DNA of 23,648 nt from NCBI GenBank assembly GCA_020444005.1, contig JAHLLU010000005.1:1-23648 (forward strand), written 5' to 3'. Numbering within the stretch: position 1 is the first letter of the stretch; each line of letters begins with the position of its first letter. A program made the translations under genes and the position numbers. Origin of the DNA: an archaeon. Lineage in GTDB: Archaea; Thermoproteota; Bathyarchaeia; TCS64. Positions 6,758 through 14,327 of the stretch are shown here, piece by piece. Below the pieces are notes generated by a model. The model was not told where the DNA came from, did no database searches, and saw only the letters and a program-made list of their open reading frames with translations.

Positions 6758-7240
6758 GTGTATATATTCTCCGGGCCTAAAAGCCAAACTTATCCGACTC
6801 CCGAATTTAGAAACATTCTCGAAAACATCAAAGACATAAAACGAGAGGTAACTGAGTTCGGCCAAACCACACAAGACACGATAGCCTACCACAGGCTCAT
6901 CAAAAGAGTAGACGCACTAGAGCAGAGCATCTACCTCCACAGTAGACAATTAAACACGCTGGAACAGGCATTGATGACTGCAGCTAGTACAAAGCTTACT
7001 GAGAAGCAGCGAACCATCCTAAACTGGCTTACCACCCAGTACGAGGATGACGAGGTCTACACGAATCTAATAAAACTGCTGAGCGATGAGCTTGAGATAC
7101 CAGAATCCACAGTACGCTGGAATCTAAGAGGGCTACGTGAGGCTGACCTCATAAACGCAGGCACAAAAGATAACAAAGGTGTTCCAGTGCGGCTTACCAT
7201 GATGGGGAAAATCATGGCGAGCTATGCTAATGGGTTCTAA
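6758..7240 (+). CDS. Coiled-coil plus winged helix-turn-helix DNA-binding protein
   Basis: This 160-residue protein has a long charged helix (about 15-75, with heptad-like spacing in RVDALEQ and QLNTLEQAL) that could dimerise. A winged helix follows at about 80-155: KLTEKQRTILNWL, then a recognition helix around IPESTVRWNLRGLREADLI and a wing ending in VPVRLTMMGK. The architecture suits a transcription regulator; ligand and targets are unknown. The start is doubtful. GTG 6758 is the only start in this frame, but ATG 6751, only 5 bases after GGGGTG, opens a 9-codon frame in a different register. A one-base deletion in the TATATATT stretch would join the two. The tandem repeat at 6651-6687 may be its operator. 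Confidence 0.78.
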   Translation: MYIFSGPKSQTYPTPEFRNILENIKDIKREVTEFGQTTQDTIAYHRLIKRVDALEQSIYLHSRQLNTLEQALMTAASTKLTEKQRTILNWLTTQYEDDEVYTNLIKLLSDELEIPESTVRWNLRGLREADLINAGTKDNKGVPVRLTMMGKIMASYANGF

Positions 7241-7264
7241 CCAAACTCATCTATTCGGTTTTTT
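7239..7264 (+). terminator. Weak hairpin plus T-run after the wHTH gene
   Basis: AACC (7239-7242) can pair with GGTT (7257-7260), immediately followed by T's to 7264. The stem is only four base pairs; the T-run is the main signal in archaea. Confidence 0.4.
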
Positions 7265-7328
7265 GATTGAATTACTCTAGGATATACTCTGTTTCTATAT
7301 TTGTAAGGGCAACTTGGGTTACCCATAA

Positions 7329-7336
7329 CCTTTAAA
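7329..7336 (+). promoter_or_regulatory. TATA box for the Lrp-type gene
   Basis: CCTTTAAA places the RNA start near 7360, after the GTG at 7354 and before the ATG at 7375. This supports the shorter start of the next gene. Confidence 0.45.
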
Positions 7337-7374
7337 CTCATTAAATCAAAGGTGTGTCTGGTGTAAAATCAAGC

Positions 7375-7620
7375 ATGAGCAGCATTGAAGCTTACATAAT
7401 GATGAACATCAAGTCAGGTTCAGAAGACGAGGTCTGCGAGGCGCTGGCCGAGTACAAAGAAGTCGAAGAAGTAGCCGTAATCTACGGTGAGTATGACGCT
7501 CTTATTAAAGTAAAAACTGAGAACATGAAGACACTCGATAACTTCATCACAGAAACACTTAGGGCACTACCGAACATCTTCCTAACAGCTACAATGCTAA
7601 TCGCGAAGCAGTTCAAGTAA
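7375..7620 (+). CDS. Stand-alone Lrp/AsnC ligand-binding (RAM) domain protein
   Basis: This is an 81-residue protein with only the C-terminal effector-binding fold of Lrp/AsnC regulators and no DNA-binding domain. The beta-alpha-beta-beta-alpha-beta pattern is clear: AYIMMNI, helix in EDEVCEALAEY, VEEVAVIYGEYDALIKVKT, helix in LDNFITETL, and a final strand ending in TATMLIAKQFK. The GEYDALIKV strand is the family's most typical segment. Such proteins usually assemble as dimers or octamers that sense amino acids, and may join with full-length Lrp partners. ATG 7375 is chosen over GTG 7354 because the TATA box at 7329 would start the RNA near 7360. Proximity to the leu genes and a wHTH protein makes an amino acid sensor plausible. 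Confidence 0.85.
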   Translation: MSSIEAYIMMNIKSGSEDEVCEALAEYKEVEEVAVIYGEYDALIKVKTENMKTLDNFITETLRALPNIFLTATMLIAKQFK

Positions 7621-7658
7621 TAAAACACCTCTTCTTCACAAACAACTTATCCGCAAAC

Positions 7659-7667
7659 TTTATTATA
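7659..7667 (+). promoter_or_regulatory. TATA box for tRNA-Asp
   Basis: TTTATTATA begins 35 bp before the mature tRNA 5' end, predicting a transcript start around 7690 and a very short 5' trailer for RNase P. Confidence 0.6.
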
Positions 7668-7693
7668 CAAAACATGATTCATAGGTTCTACGC

Positions 7694-7772
7694 GCCCTGG
7701 TAGTATAGTCAGGCCCAGTATATCCGGCTGTCACCCGGATGATCCCGGGTTCGAATCCCGGCCAGGGCGCCA
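7694..7772 (+). tRNA. tRNA-Asp (GTC), CCA encoded
   Basis: A full cloverleaf can be drawn. The acceptor is GCCCTGG (7694-7700) with CCAGGGC (7762-7768). The D arm is closed by GTAT/GTAT through G-U and A-U pairs. The anticodon stem is TCCGG/CCGGA around loop CTGTCAC, with anticodon GTC at 7730-7732. The T arm is CCGGG TTCGAAT CCCGG. The discriminator is G73 (7769), the identity base for aspartate, and CCA is encoded at 7770-7772. There is no intron. It lies between the Lrp-type gene and the proteasome operon with its own TATA box. Confidence 0.96.
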
Positions 7773-7787
7773 AATTTTCACTATACA

Positions 7788-7792
7788 TTTTT
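7788..7792 (+). terminator. Short T-run after tRNA-Asp
   Basis: Five T's lie 16 bp after the encoded CCA, the likely termination point for the short tRNA transcript. Confidence 0.35.
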
Positions 7793-7804
7793 ACCTTAGT
7801 GTTA

Positions 7805-7812
7805 AGTATAAC
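7805..7812 (+). promoter_or_regulatory. TATA box for the proteasome-exosome operon
   Basis: AGTATAAC predicts an RNA start near 7835, just before the AAAGGAG ribosome site (7838-7844) of psmA. No other good promoter is visible before the end of rpl37ae, so six genes may share it. Confidence 0.5.
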
Positions 7813-7856
7813 CAGTAGAATCAGATAGAGATAGCACAAAGGAGAAAAAATAGGAT

Positions 7857-8561
7857 ATGTTTATGCCAAGAGCCTACGACCGGGCCATCACCATATTTTC
7901 ACCAGAGGGACGATTATATCAGGTCGAATATGCACTCGAACTAGTAAAACGAGGCGCACCAATAGTCGGAGTTGCCAGCCCAGAAGGAGTAGTGCTGGCA
8001 GCCAACGAGACCCCCGAGAGTGAACTTGAAGACCCAGAGTATTTCCGCAAGATCTATCAGCTTGACGACCACCTAGCCAGCGCAATATCAGGACTAAGCA
8101 GCGACGCAAGAGTACTCATTGGACAGGCACGTGTATACTGTCAGAGTAACAAGCTCCTCTACGATGAGGCTGTAGACGTTGAGATACTTGCTCGTAGACT
8201 AGGAGACATGAGTCAAGCGTATACACAGCATGCGGGTGTTAGACCTTTTGGCGTAACCATGATCCTTGCAGGCGTTGACGCGACAGGTCCAAGAGTACTT
8301 ACCACTGACCCCAGTGGAGCGTACCGTGGATTCAAAGCAATTGCCGTTGGACGAAAAAACGATGAGGCAAACAAGCTGCTAGAGGAAAAATATAGTGATG
8401 CCATCAATCTTAAGGATGCCATCAAGCTAGCTATTGAAGCCGTGAAGGTGGCCTCTGATACAGATGTGAACGAGGACACAGTAAAAGTAGCAATCGTTCC
8501 AGTTGAGTCCAAGGTTTTCAAACGCCTAGAAGCAGAAGAGATCAAAGGTTATCTCGATTAG
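7857..8561 (+). CDS. psmA: Proteasome alpha subunit
   Basis: PsmA forms the outer rings and gate of the 20S proteasome in the cytoplasm and docks the unfolding ATPase. The N-terminal gate and turn motif RAYDRAITIFSPEGRLYQVEYA (positions 4-25, written here as key parts YDR, SPEG, VEYA) is intact. There is no catalytic Thr, as expected for an alpha subunit. At 234 residues it is close to the family norm. ATG 7857 follows AAAGGAG by 12 bases; an in-frame ATG two codons later is an alternative. It heads the conserved cluster with SBDS and the exosome, an arrangement found across archaea that joins protein and RNA turnover. No beta subunit gene is present here. Confidence 0.96.
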   Translation: MFMPRAYDRAITIFSPEGRLYQVEYALELVKRGAPIVGVASPEGVVLAANETPESELEDPEYFRKIYQLDDHLASAISGLSSDARVLIGQARVYCQSNKLLYDEAVDVEILARRLGDMSQAYTQHAGVRPFGVTMILAGVDATGPRVLTTDPSGAYRGFKAIAVGRKNDEANKLLEEKYSDAINLKDAIKLAIEAVKVASDTDVNEDTVKVAIVPVESKVFKRLEAEEIKGYLD

Positions 8562-8576
8562 GTAAGTGTTCAGGAA

Positions 8577-9287
8577 ATGATCAGAAAGGAACACGCGAAA
8601 GCGAAAGATTTCACAATAGTTCGCCACCAAATAGAAGGAGAAAAATTCGAGATTCTCGTAGACCCAGATAAGGGTCTGAAGTATAAACGAGGCGAGATCG
8701 GTGAGATCAGAAACGTGTTGATGATAGACACGATATTCACCGATGCTAGCAAAGGAGAAAAAGCCTCAGGAGATAATCTCGAAAAACATTATGGGACCAG
8801 CGACCCCATAGAAGTCGCTAAAGAGATGTTCGAAAAAGGCACGTTCCAGTTGAACACCCAACAGCGCCAAGAGATGACAGAGCAGAAGAGAAAACAAATC
8901 GTAAACATCATCTCAAAGACATTTGTAGACCCTAAAACCAAGCTGCCACATCCAGTAGTAAGGATCGAGAACGCTATGGAAGATATACGATATCATATCG
9001 ATCCATTCAAGGAAGCAGACGAGCAGGTACAAGAGGTCGTACAGGCACTACGTTCAGTGCTACCAATGAGCAGCGAAAATATACAGATCGCCCTCAAGAT
9101 ACCAGCCGAGTACACAGGCAAAGCATACGGCACCGTAAAGGACTACGGTACCATCAAACGGGATGAGTGGCAAAACGACGGCTCATGGGTTACAGTAGTA
9201 GAGCTACCAGCAGCAATGCAGGTAGACTTCATGGAAGCGCTAGGCAAGGATACGCAGGGAAACGTGCAATCGAAGATAGTAAAATAG
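8577..9287 (+). CDS. sbds: Ribosome maturation protein SBDS homologue
   Basis: This 236-residue protein is the archaeal SBDS/Sdo1 protein. In eukaryotes SBDS acts with the EF2-like GTPase to release the anti-association factor eIF6 from the large subunit; the archaeal protein is expected to act in ribosome maturation too. It has the N-terminal FYSH domain (about 1-90, including VRHQIEGEKFEILVDP and a YKRGEIGEIRNVL segment) and a helical middle domain with QRQEMTEQKRKQIVNIIS. The C-terminal ferredoxin-like domain contains DYGTIKRDEW and a VTVVELPAAMQ strand. The ATG lies 15 bp after psmA and follows AGGAA closely. It is the second gene of the exosome cluster. Confidence 0.96.
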   Translation: MIRKEHAKAKDFTIVRHQIEGEKFEILVDPDKGLKYKRGEIGEIRNVLMIDTIFTDASKGEKASGDNLEKHYGTSDPIEVAKEMFEKGTFQLNTQQRQEMTEQKRKQIVNIISKTFVDPKTKLPHPVVRIENAMEDIRYHIDPFKEADEQVQEVVQALRSVLPMSSENIQIALKIPAEYTGKAYGTVKDYGTIKRDEWQNDGSWVTVVELPAAMQVDFMEALGKDTQGNVQSKIVK

Positions 9288-9299
9288 ACGTGAGGGAGA

Positions 9300-9992
9300 A
9301 TGAGCGCAAAATTTGAAACAAGGGACATAGTGGTCCCCGGCGACCTCCTCTTTGAGGGGAGAGCCAGAGCAGGAGATAATACCTACAGAAACGAGGGCAA
9401 CATCTACGCGACAAGGGTAGGACTAGCTAACTACAACAAAGATAGGGTATCAGTAATTGCCCTAGAAGCAGGTTTCATACCACTTGTAGGAGACCTCGTA
9501 ATAGGAATGGTCACAGACATAGAGCTAGGACAATGGAAAGTCGACATAGGAGCAGAAAACGAGGCAATACTTACAACGAATGACGCCATCGGTAAACCAT
9601 TCAGATCCTATCAAGACATGACCAAGATACTAGACGTCGGCGACACAATAGTAGCCAAAATAGTAGACCTTGACAGAAGACGCACACCCATTCTATCGAT
9701 AATGGGACGCGATCTGGGCAAGGCAAGAGACGGCTTCCTTATTGATATAACGCCGTCCAAGATTCCCCGACTTATTGGAAAGAAGGGAAGTATGATTAAC
9801 ATGATCCTTAAGGAGACCCGCTGCCAAGTAACCATCGGCCAGAACGGCAAGATACTGATTAGCGGCAGAAGCAGGGAAAACGAGGAACTCGTTGTTAAAG
9901 TTATAAAGAAGATCGAAGCAGAGGCACACACCTCAGGCTTGACAAACAGAATCCAAGAATATCTTAAAGACATTAAGGAGCAGAGAAAATGA
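9300..9992 (+). CDS. rrp4: Exosome RNA-binding cap subunit Rrp4
   Basis: Rrp4 sits in the trimeric cap of the archaeal exosome and feeds RNA into the Rrp41-Rrp42 ring. The 230-residue protein has the expected three parts. There is an N-terminal beta domain starting at [12 protein letters not shown], and an S1 domain (about 62-135) around [12 protein letters not shown] and [13 protein letters not shown]. The KH domain (about 145-215) has its GxxG loop at IGKKGS (159-164). Polyadenylation and DnaG-binding behaviour of the archaeal complex are known from other species and not visible here. A GAGGGAGA ribosome site precedes the ATG. The stop overlaps rrp41 by 4 bp. Confidence 0.97.
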   Translation: MSAKFETRDIVVPGDLLFEGRARAGDNTYRNEGNIYATRVGLANYNKDRVSVIALEAGFIPLVGDLVIGMVTDIELGQWKVDIGAENEAILTTNDAIGKPFRSYQDMTKILDVGDTIVAKIVDLDRRRTPILSIMGRDLGKARDGFLIDITPSKIPRLIGKKGSMINMILKETRCQVTIGQNGKILISGRSRENEELVVKVIKKIEAEAHTSGLTNRIQEYLKDIKEQRK

Positions 9993-10810
9993 GCAAATCA
10001 AAAGCAAAAGGAAAAACCAAGACAAAGAGGAAAAGCAGGAAGAAAAAATTTGAGCGAGTAGACGGCAGGAAAGCCGATGAACTACGCCCAGTAAAGATCG
10101 AAACAGGGGTAATACCCAATGCAGACGGCTCAGCATACATCGAGATGGGTCGTAACAAGATTATAGCTGGAGTCTATGGTCCAAGAGAGATGCACCCAAA
10201 GAGGCTGAGCAAGCCACACAGGGGTGTACTCAGAGTAAGATACCACATGGCACCATTCAGCGTTGATCCACGTAGATCACCAGCGCCATCAAGAAGGGAC
10301 ACAGAGATCGGCATGGTCATGACAGATGCCCTTGAGCCAGCCCTATTCCTTGAAAGATACCCACGAAGCGTCATTGATGTCTACGTGGAGATAATTCAAG
10401 CAGACGGCGGCACCCGGTGTGCATCAGTTAACGCAGCAGCAGTAGCGCTCGTTGATGCAGGTATCCCAATGAAGGACCTAGTTGCATCATGCGCAGCAGG
10501 CAAGATGGAAGATCATATTGTCCTAGACCTCGGAGACTACGAGGACAAGAAGGGACAGGCAGATGTTCCAGTAGCCTATATGCCAAAGCTTGAAGAGGTT
10601 ACACTTCTCCAGATGGATGGAATCCTAACAACAGATGAAACCGTAGAAGCAGTAGAGCTAGCTATCGAAGGATGTAAACAAGTCTACGAGGTTCAGCGTG
10701 AGGCACTCAAGAAGAAATACGGCATGGACGAAGAGGATACAGCAGAAGATGCTGAGGAATCCGAGGAAAAAGATGAAGAGCCAGCTGAATCAGAGGAGGA
10801 AGACAAGTAA
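9989..10810 (+). CDS. rrp41: Exosome catalytic RNase PH subunit Rrp41
   Basis: Rrp41 is the catalytic 3'-5' phosphorolytic subunit of the hexameric exosome ring. The RNase PH core spans about 22-240: [14 protein letters not shown], an RNA/phosphate-binding RRDTEIG (102-108), [12 protein letters not shown], and the catalytic Asp192 in [10 protein letters not shown]. Two low-complexity tails stand out. The first 20 residues are almost all Lys/Arg/Ser/Thr, and the last 25 are mostly Glu/Asp, making the protein about 25 residues longer than typical archaeal Rrp41. The tails could bind RNA or regulate assembly; that is inference. The gene overlaps rrp4 by 4 bp and rrp42 by 1 bp, so the ring subunits are translated together. 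Confidence 0.97.
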   Translation: MSKSKAKGKTKTKRKSRKKKFERVDGRKADELRPVKIETGVIPNADGSAYIEMGRNKIIAGVYGPREMHPKRLSKPHRGVLRVRYHMAPFSVDPRRSPAPSRRDTEIGMVMTDALEPALFLERYPRSVIDVYVEIIQADGGTRCASVNAAAVALVDAGIPMKDLVASCAAGKMEDHIVLDLGDYEDKKGQADVPVAYMPKLEEVTLLQMDGILTTDETVEAVELAIEGCKQVYEVQREALKKKYGMDEEDTAEDAEESEEKDEEPAESEEEDK

Positions 10811-11613
10811 TGAGCAATAACATAGTATCCAGACTCAAGCGGAAGAAGATCGAGGAAGTTCTCGAAGCAGGCACCAGAATGGATGGAAGAGGCCTAAACG
10901 ACTTTAGAGAAATCGAAGTACGTACCAACTTCCTAGAGAAATCAGAAGGCTCAGCAGAGGTAAGGATGGGAAAGACTCACGTCATAGTAGGCGTCAAGGC
11001 TGGACTCGGCACACCTTTCGATGACACCCCAGACGAGGGCGTCCTCATGTGCAACGCAGAGTACACTCCAGTCGCTCACCAGACATGGGAACCTGGTCCA
11101 CCACCACACGGAGCCATCGAGCTAGCACGTGTCGTTGACCGTGGTCTACGTTCAGCTGAGATACTTAACATGGAAGACCTAGGCTTGGTATCAGGTGAAA
11201 AGGTCTACATCGTGTTCGTTGATCTCTATGTGCTTAACTGGGATGGAAACCTCATTGATGCTTGTGGATTAGGAGCACTTGCTGCCCTGAAGGGAGCAGA
11301 GATTCCAGTCTTCAAGGTATCAAAGAAGAACGAAGTATCCGAGACAGATAAGACCCAAAAGCTTGAGCTACGCTGCGAGCCAATACCCATCACAATCTAC
11401 AAGATTGGTAAACACTTCATCCTAGACGCTACGGCGGACGAGGAAGAAGTAGCTGATGGAAGGCTAACGGTTACACTTGACGAGAATAACAACGTCACTA
11501 CTCTGCAGAAAGCTGGTCCAGTCGGCTTCACAGTGGATGAAATAAAGAAATGCATAAATATCGCTGAGGAGAAGGCGGCAGAGATAAGGTCACAATCAGT
11601 GGCGAGTGAATAA
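10810..11613 (+). CDS. rrp42: Exosome RNase PH-fold subunit Rrp42
   Basis: Rrp42 alternates with Rrp41 in the exosome ring. It lacks catalysis but helps bind RNA. The 267-residue protein begins with a helix and then TRMDGRGLNDFREIEV, a standard RNase PH-fold opening. The phosphorolysis Asp and Arg pattern seen in Rrp41 is absent: there is no RRDTE-like segment, and APPxE-type motifs are replaced by EPGPPPHGAIELARVVDRGLR (shown as parts EPGPPP and RVVDRGLR). The C-terminal helix carries VDEIKKCINIAEEKA. The start shares one base with the rrp41 stop (TAATG), and the stop shares one base with rpl37ae. Confidence 0.96.
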   Translation: MSNNIVSRLKRKKIEEVLEAGTRMDGRGLNDFREIEVRTNFLEKSEGSAEVRMGKTHVIVGVKAGLGTPFDDTPDEGVLMCNAEYTPVAHQTWEPGPPPHGAIELARVVDRGLRSAEILNMEDLGLVSGEKVYIVFVDLYVLNWDGNLIDACGLGALAALKGAEIPVFKVSKKNEVSETDKTQKLELRCEPIPITIYKIGKHFILDATADEEEVADGRLTVTLDENNNVTTLQKAGPVGFTVDEIKKCINIAEEKAAEIRSQSVASE

Positions 11614-11864
11614 TGGCAAAGAACAAGCGTAAAAACGTTGGACTAAGAGGCAGAGGCGGAGCAACCCTCCGTAAACGATACGGTAGGATCATGAATAGCC
11701 TCCACACATATCACAAGTGCCCAAGCTGTGCAAGCCCAAGCGTAAAACGTGAAAGCGTTGGACTCTGGGAGTGCAGAAAATGCGGACACAAGTTCGCAGG
11801 CGGCGCATACACCCCATCGACTAAGGTCGGTCAAGCCTCACGTCGGATACGTATCGAAAACTAA
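11613..11864 (+). CDS. rpl37ae: 50S ribosomal protein L37Ae
   Basis: This 83-residue basic protein is the archaeal/eukaryotic large-subunit protein eL43 (L37Ae). It has an N-terminal RNA-binding basic stretch and one zinc ribbon: Cys36/Cys39 in KCPSC and Cys54/Cys57 in ECRKCG. It ends the tightly overlapped run psmA-SBDS-rrp4-rrp41-rrp42-rpl37ae, the usual order in archaea. RpoP, which follows L37Ae in many archaeal genomes, is missing here. A T-run just downstream doubles as a terminator and the next gene's TATA box. Confidence 0.96.
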   Translation: MAKNKRKNVGLRGRGGATLRKRYGRIMNSLHTYHKCPSCASPSVKRESVGLWECRKCGHKFAGGAYTPSTKVGQASRRIRIEN

Positions 11865-11867
11865 TCC

Positions 11868-11876
11868 TTTTTTAAA
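11868..11876 (+). promoter_or_regulatory. T6-A3 element: terminator of the exosome operon and TATA box for pcc1
   Basis: TTTTTTAAA lies three bases after the rpl37ae stop. Its centre is 28 bp before the pcc1 ATG at 11900, predicting a leaderless pcc1 mRNA. The T-run may also end upstream transcripts. Confidence 0.55.
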
Positions 11877-11899
11877 CCCTACTTATTCTTTACAGCACT

Positions 11900-12154
11900 A
11901 TGAATTCTGTTGATGCTGACGTGGTTTCAGTGGTCAAACTTGAGCTTGATGTGAAACTATTGCAGGCTATTGATGTAGCTTTACAGCCTGAGTCTGAAAG
12001 CCCCTCGTCAGAGAGATCAAAGACAAGTATCAGCATCGAAGATGAACATCTAATTATAACTACTTACGCATCTGATACGACGGCACTACGGGCTTCAATG
12101 AATAGTTATCTCAGGTGGGTTGAAGGCATACAGAATATTGTTTTGAGCATCTGA
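11900..12154 (+). CDS. pcc1: KEOPS complex subunit Pcc1
   Basis: Pcc1 is the dimerising subunit of KEOPS, which with Kae1, Bud32 and Cgi121 makes the t6A37 modification on ANN-decoding tRNAs. The 84-residue protein shows the family's alpha/beta layout and its signature end: a strand with LIITTYASDTTALRAS followed by the helix MNSYLRWVEGI. A poorly ordered insert (PESESPSSERSKTS) replaces the usual short loop before the third strand. A TATA box 28 bp upstream suggests a leaderless mRNA. Pcc1 commonly sits at the distal end of the archaeal exosome cluster; here prefoldin beta and RpoP, frequent partners, are absent. Confidence 0.85.
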   Translation: MNSVDADVVSVVKLELDVKLLQAIDVALQPESESPSSERSKTSISIEDEHLIITTYASDTTALRASMNSYLRWVEGIQNIVLSI

Positions 12155-12168
12155 TCAGCTACGAAACC

Positions 12169-12176
12169 CTATATAG
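12169..12176 (+). promoter_or_regulatory. TATA box for the HpcH/HpaI aldolase gene
   Basis: CTATATAG predicts RNA start near 12199. AGGTGA (12205-12210) then lies five bases before the ATG, a textbook archaeal ribosome site. Confidence 0.6.
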
Positions 12177-12215
12177 ATATCAGTCCCCCGTTATGTGTCA
12201 CTTTAGGTGAAATAA

Positions 12216-12971
12216 ATGAGGAATGAACTAAAACGCAGACTCAAGGCAAACGAACAACTCTACGGTACATGGATCACTGTAGAAAGCCCAATAATGACTG
12301 AGATGATGTCAAGCCTTGGATTCGACTACTTCGTAATCGACACAGAGCACGCACCACTCGACCCAATCATGGCACAGACACTCATGCAGGCAATGCGGCC
12401 AGAGACAAAAACCACACCCATCGTCAGAGTTTGGTGGAACGATCTAGTAGCTATCAAACGAGCACTTGACATAGGAGCACATGGCATACTGGTCCCATGG
12501 GTAAACAGCAAAGAGGAAGCAGAGATGGCTGTTAAAGCCACAAGATACGCTCCTGATGGTCTACGAGGCTGTGGACCAAGAAGAGCAGCATTATTCGACC
12601 CAGATTACTTGAAGACCGCCGATGAAGAAATCATGGTGGTTGTTCAGATCGAGTCCAAGAAGGCTGTTGAAAGCATTGAAGATATCTGTTCTGTAGATGG
12701 TATTGATGCAACATACATTGGACCAGCTGATCTTTCCGCTAGCTATGGACATCTTGGAAACATGAGTCACCCTGATGTTCAGAAAGCCATTGACATCGTC
12801 TATGATGCATCAAAAGCAGCTGGAATCGGAGCTGGAATACATGAGGCTTCTGGATCAAGCATCCCAGAGAGAATGAAGAAGGAGTATAACTTGGTGACCC
12901 TAGGTAACGACCTTATCTACGCCAAGAAGGGAGTGCTCGCCCAGTTCAAGGAACTGGGAATAAACCCCTAA
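12216..12971 (+). CDS. HpcH/HpaI-family class II aldolase
   Basis: This 251-residue TIM-barrel is of the pyruvate-dependent aldolase family that includes 4-hydroxy-2-oxoheptanedioate aldolase and 2-dehydro-3-deoxyglucarate aldolase. Key residues are visible: the base His45 in DTEHAP, Arg71, the divalent-metal ligands Glu146 (QIES) and Asp172 (GPADLSASYG), and the PDGLRGCGPRRA loop at 113-124. These enzymes cleave or form 4-hydroxy-2-oxoacids. The natural substrate here is unknown, since no aromatic-catabolism or uronate genes are nearby. The start is set by AGGTGA five bases upstream. The gene converges on the GMP synthase gene with nine bases between the two stops. Confidence 0.92.
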   Translation: MRNELKRRLKANEQLYGTWITVESPIMTEMMSSLGFDYFVIDTEHAPLDPIMAQTLMQAMRPETKTTPIVRVWWNDLVAIKRALDIGAHGILVPWVNSKEEAEMAVKATRYAPDGLRGCGPRRAALFDPDYLKTADEEIMVVVQIESKKAVESIEDICSVDGIDATYIGPADLSASYGHLGNMSHPDVQKAIDIVYDASKAAGIGAGIHEASGSSIPERMKKEYNLVTLGNDLIYAKKGVLAQFKELGINP

Positions 12972-12980
12972 ACAATCTTT

Positions 12981-14171
12981 TTACTCGTATTCTATCGTAG
13001 CTGGCGGCTTTGGAGTAATATCATAATAGATTCTACTCACATTTGGACAGCTATCGAATATCTTTGATGCTGCTTCACGTAAGGTGGTCCATGGTAATCT
13101 CATCACTGTAGCTGTTAAGAAATCCTTTGTCTTTACAGCCCTAATAGACACTATGAACCCGGGGGTATCACGTTTATCAACCAAGAGGAATAAACGAGTG
13201 GCTTCAGGATAGTTATCAAAGACATATTTTCGTACCTGAACCAGTTGATCATAATCAGGGTCAATAGTACGATCAGAGTCATCAACAAGAGCCATAGTTA
13301 AAACCGTACCATAAGCCCTCTTACCACTCCGTATACCAGTTGTCTTCTCCGCTAAAACTCCAGCTTTAACATATGTTTCTGAAGACTCGATAATCTCAGC
13401 CGCATCACGACGAAGAACCTTAAGCTCTTTGGGGGCTTCACCGCTGAATATCGCTGCAAAGTACTGTGATGGACTATGGGGGTTAAGCTGCTCCTCTACA
13501 ATAAAAGTAGCTTTTTTGAGTTCATCTAGTTTCTCGGTTGTAAGTTTACCAACTACTCTGATACTGAGCCCGGGACCCGGGAATGGTTGACGTTCTGCGA
13601 GTTCAGGGGGTATCTGTATGCTTCTTGCTACTTCTCTTACTTGATATTTGTAAAGGGTCTTTAGAGGTTCAATTATTTGGAACCCGTATTTTTCTTTGGG
13701 ATCAATGCCTATTTGTTCGAGAATATTATGTTGTGTCTTGATTCCTTCTGATGTCTCTTCTATATCCGCCCTGATGGTTCCTTGAATAAGATAATTACAG
13801 CCTTCCTCTTCTGCTACATCGTGAAGAGTCTGGTAAAAGGTCTCTCTGAAAGCTTTGCGTTTCTCCTCAGCGTCACTTAATTCATTGAGCGCCTCCATGA
13901 ACCTCTGCCTCTCATTCAATATTCTCAAAGGAAGGTTCAACGGTTCTTCTGTTAGAAGCTTTTTCACTTGTTCCGCTTCACCCAAACGCATGAAGTTATC
14001 ATCAATAAATACGCAGACAAGATCATCTCCTATTGCCTTGTGAGCAATTACAGCTGATACAGTACTATCCACACCTCCGCTTACAGCTACCATGGCTTTT
14101 TGGTCGCCTAGGAACTCACGGATAGCCTTTGCCTGCTGTTCTATGAACGTGGAGACATCAAAGTCTTCCAT
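12981..14171 (-). CDS. guaAB: GMP synthase ATP-pyrophosphatase subunit (GuaA subunit B), extended form
   Basis: This enzyme converts XMP to GMP using ATP and ammonia from a separate amidotransferase subunit, as in the split archaeal enzyme. ATG 14171 is chosen because GGTGAG lies about five bases upstream; GTGs at 14180 and 14186 are less likely. The PP-loop is SGGVDST (31-37). GTIRADIEET and IKTQHN cover the XMP/ATP lid region, QPFPGPGLSIRV is at 195-206, and the C-terminal dimerisation signature DITPKPPATIEYE ends the protein. At 396 residues it is about 90 longer than typical archaeal subunits of about 305. The extra length lies between about 225 and 335, including a GKRAYGTVLTMALVDD-like segment. 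Subunit A is not in the window. A paralogue with another substrate is possible but less likely. Confidence 0.88.
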   Translation of the reverse strand: MEDFDVSTFIEQQAKAIREFLGDQKAMVAVSGGVDSTVSAVIAHKAIGDDLVCVFIDDNFMRLGEAEQVKKLLTEEPLNLPLRILNERQRFMEALNELSDAEEKRKAFRETFYQTLHDVAEEEGCNYLIQGTIRADIEETSEGIKTQHNILEQIGIDPKEKYGFQIIEPLKTLYKYQVREVARSIQIPPELAERQPFPGPGLSIRVVGKLTTEKLDELKKATFIVEEQLNPHSPSQYFAAIFSGEAPKELKVLRRDAAEIIESSETYVKAGVLAEKTTGIRSGKRAYGTVLTMALVDDSDRTIDPDYDQLVQVRKYVFDNYPEATRLFLLVDKRDTPGFIVSIRAVKTKDFLTATVMRLPWTTLREAASKIFDSCPNVSRIYYDITPKPPATIEYE

Positions 14172-14220
14172 AATTCTCACCCACACAAGATTATGTCTTG
14201 CATAAAAGCTTTCTAAGAAC

Positions 14221-14229
14221 TATATTAAA
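14221..14229 (-). promoter_or_regulatory. Minus-strand TATA box for the GMP synthase gene
   Basis: Read on the minus strand this is TTTAATATA, predicting an RNA start near 14198 and a leader of about 27 nt that carries the GGTGAG site. It lies in the 156-bp divergent gap with proC. Confidence 0.5.
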
Positions 14230-14327
14230 TTAGTTAAAAATGGGCTATAATTTGCCTATTTTTTACCTATGAATGCAAGATTTAAGTAGCCTAAAGCTGT
14301 CAAAAACTGTTGAAGATGTGAAAAACC

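Noticed and set aside
7241..7374. C/D box small RNA in intergenic gaps
   Set aside because: No paired C (TGATGA) and D (CTGA) boxes with proper spacing were found in this or the other gaps.
9611..9973. 120-codon minus-strand open frame inside rrp4
   Set aside because: Antisense to the S1 and KH domains of Rrp4, with no start context.
13555..13585. GGGCCCGGGACCCGGG-like palindromic stretch as a regulatory site
   Set aside because: It falls within the conserved PFPGPGL codons of the GMP synthase subunit; proline and glycine codons explain it.
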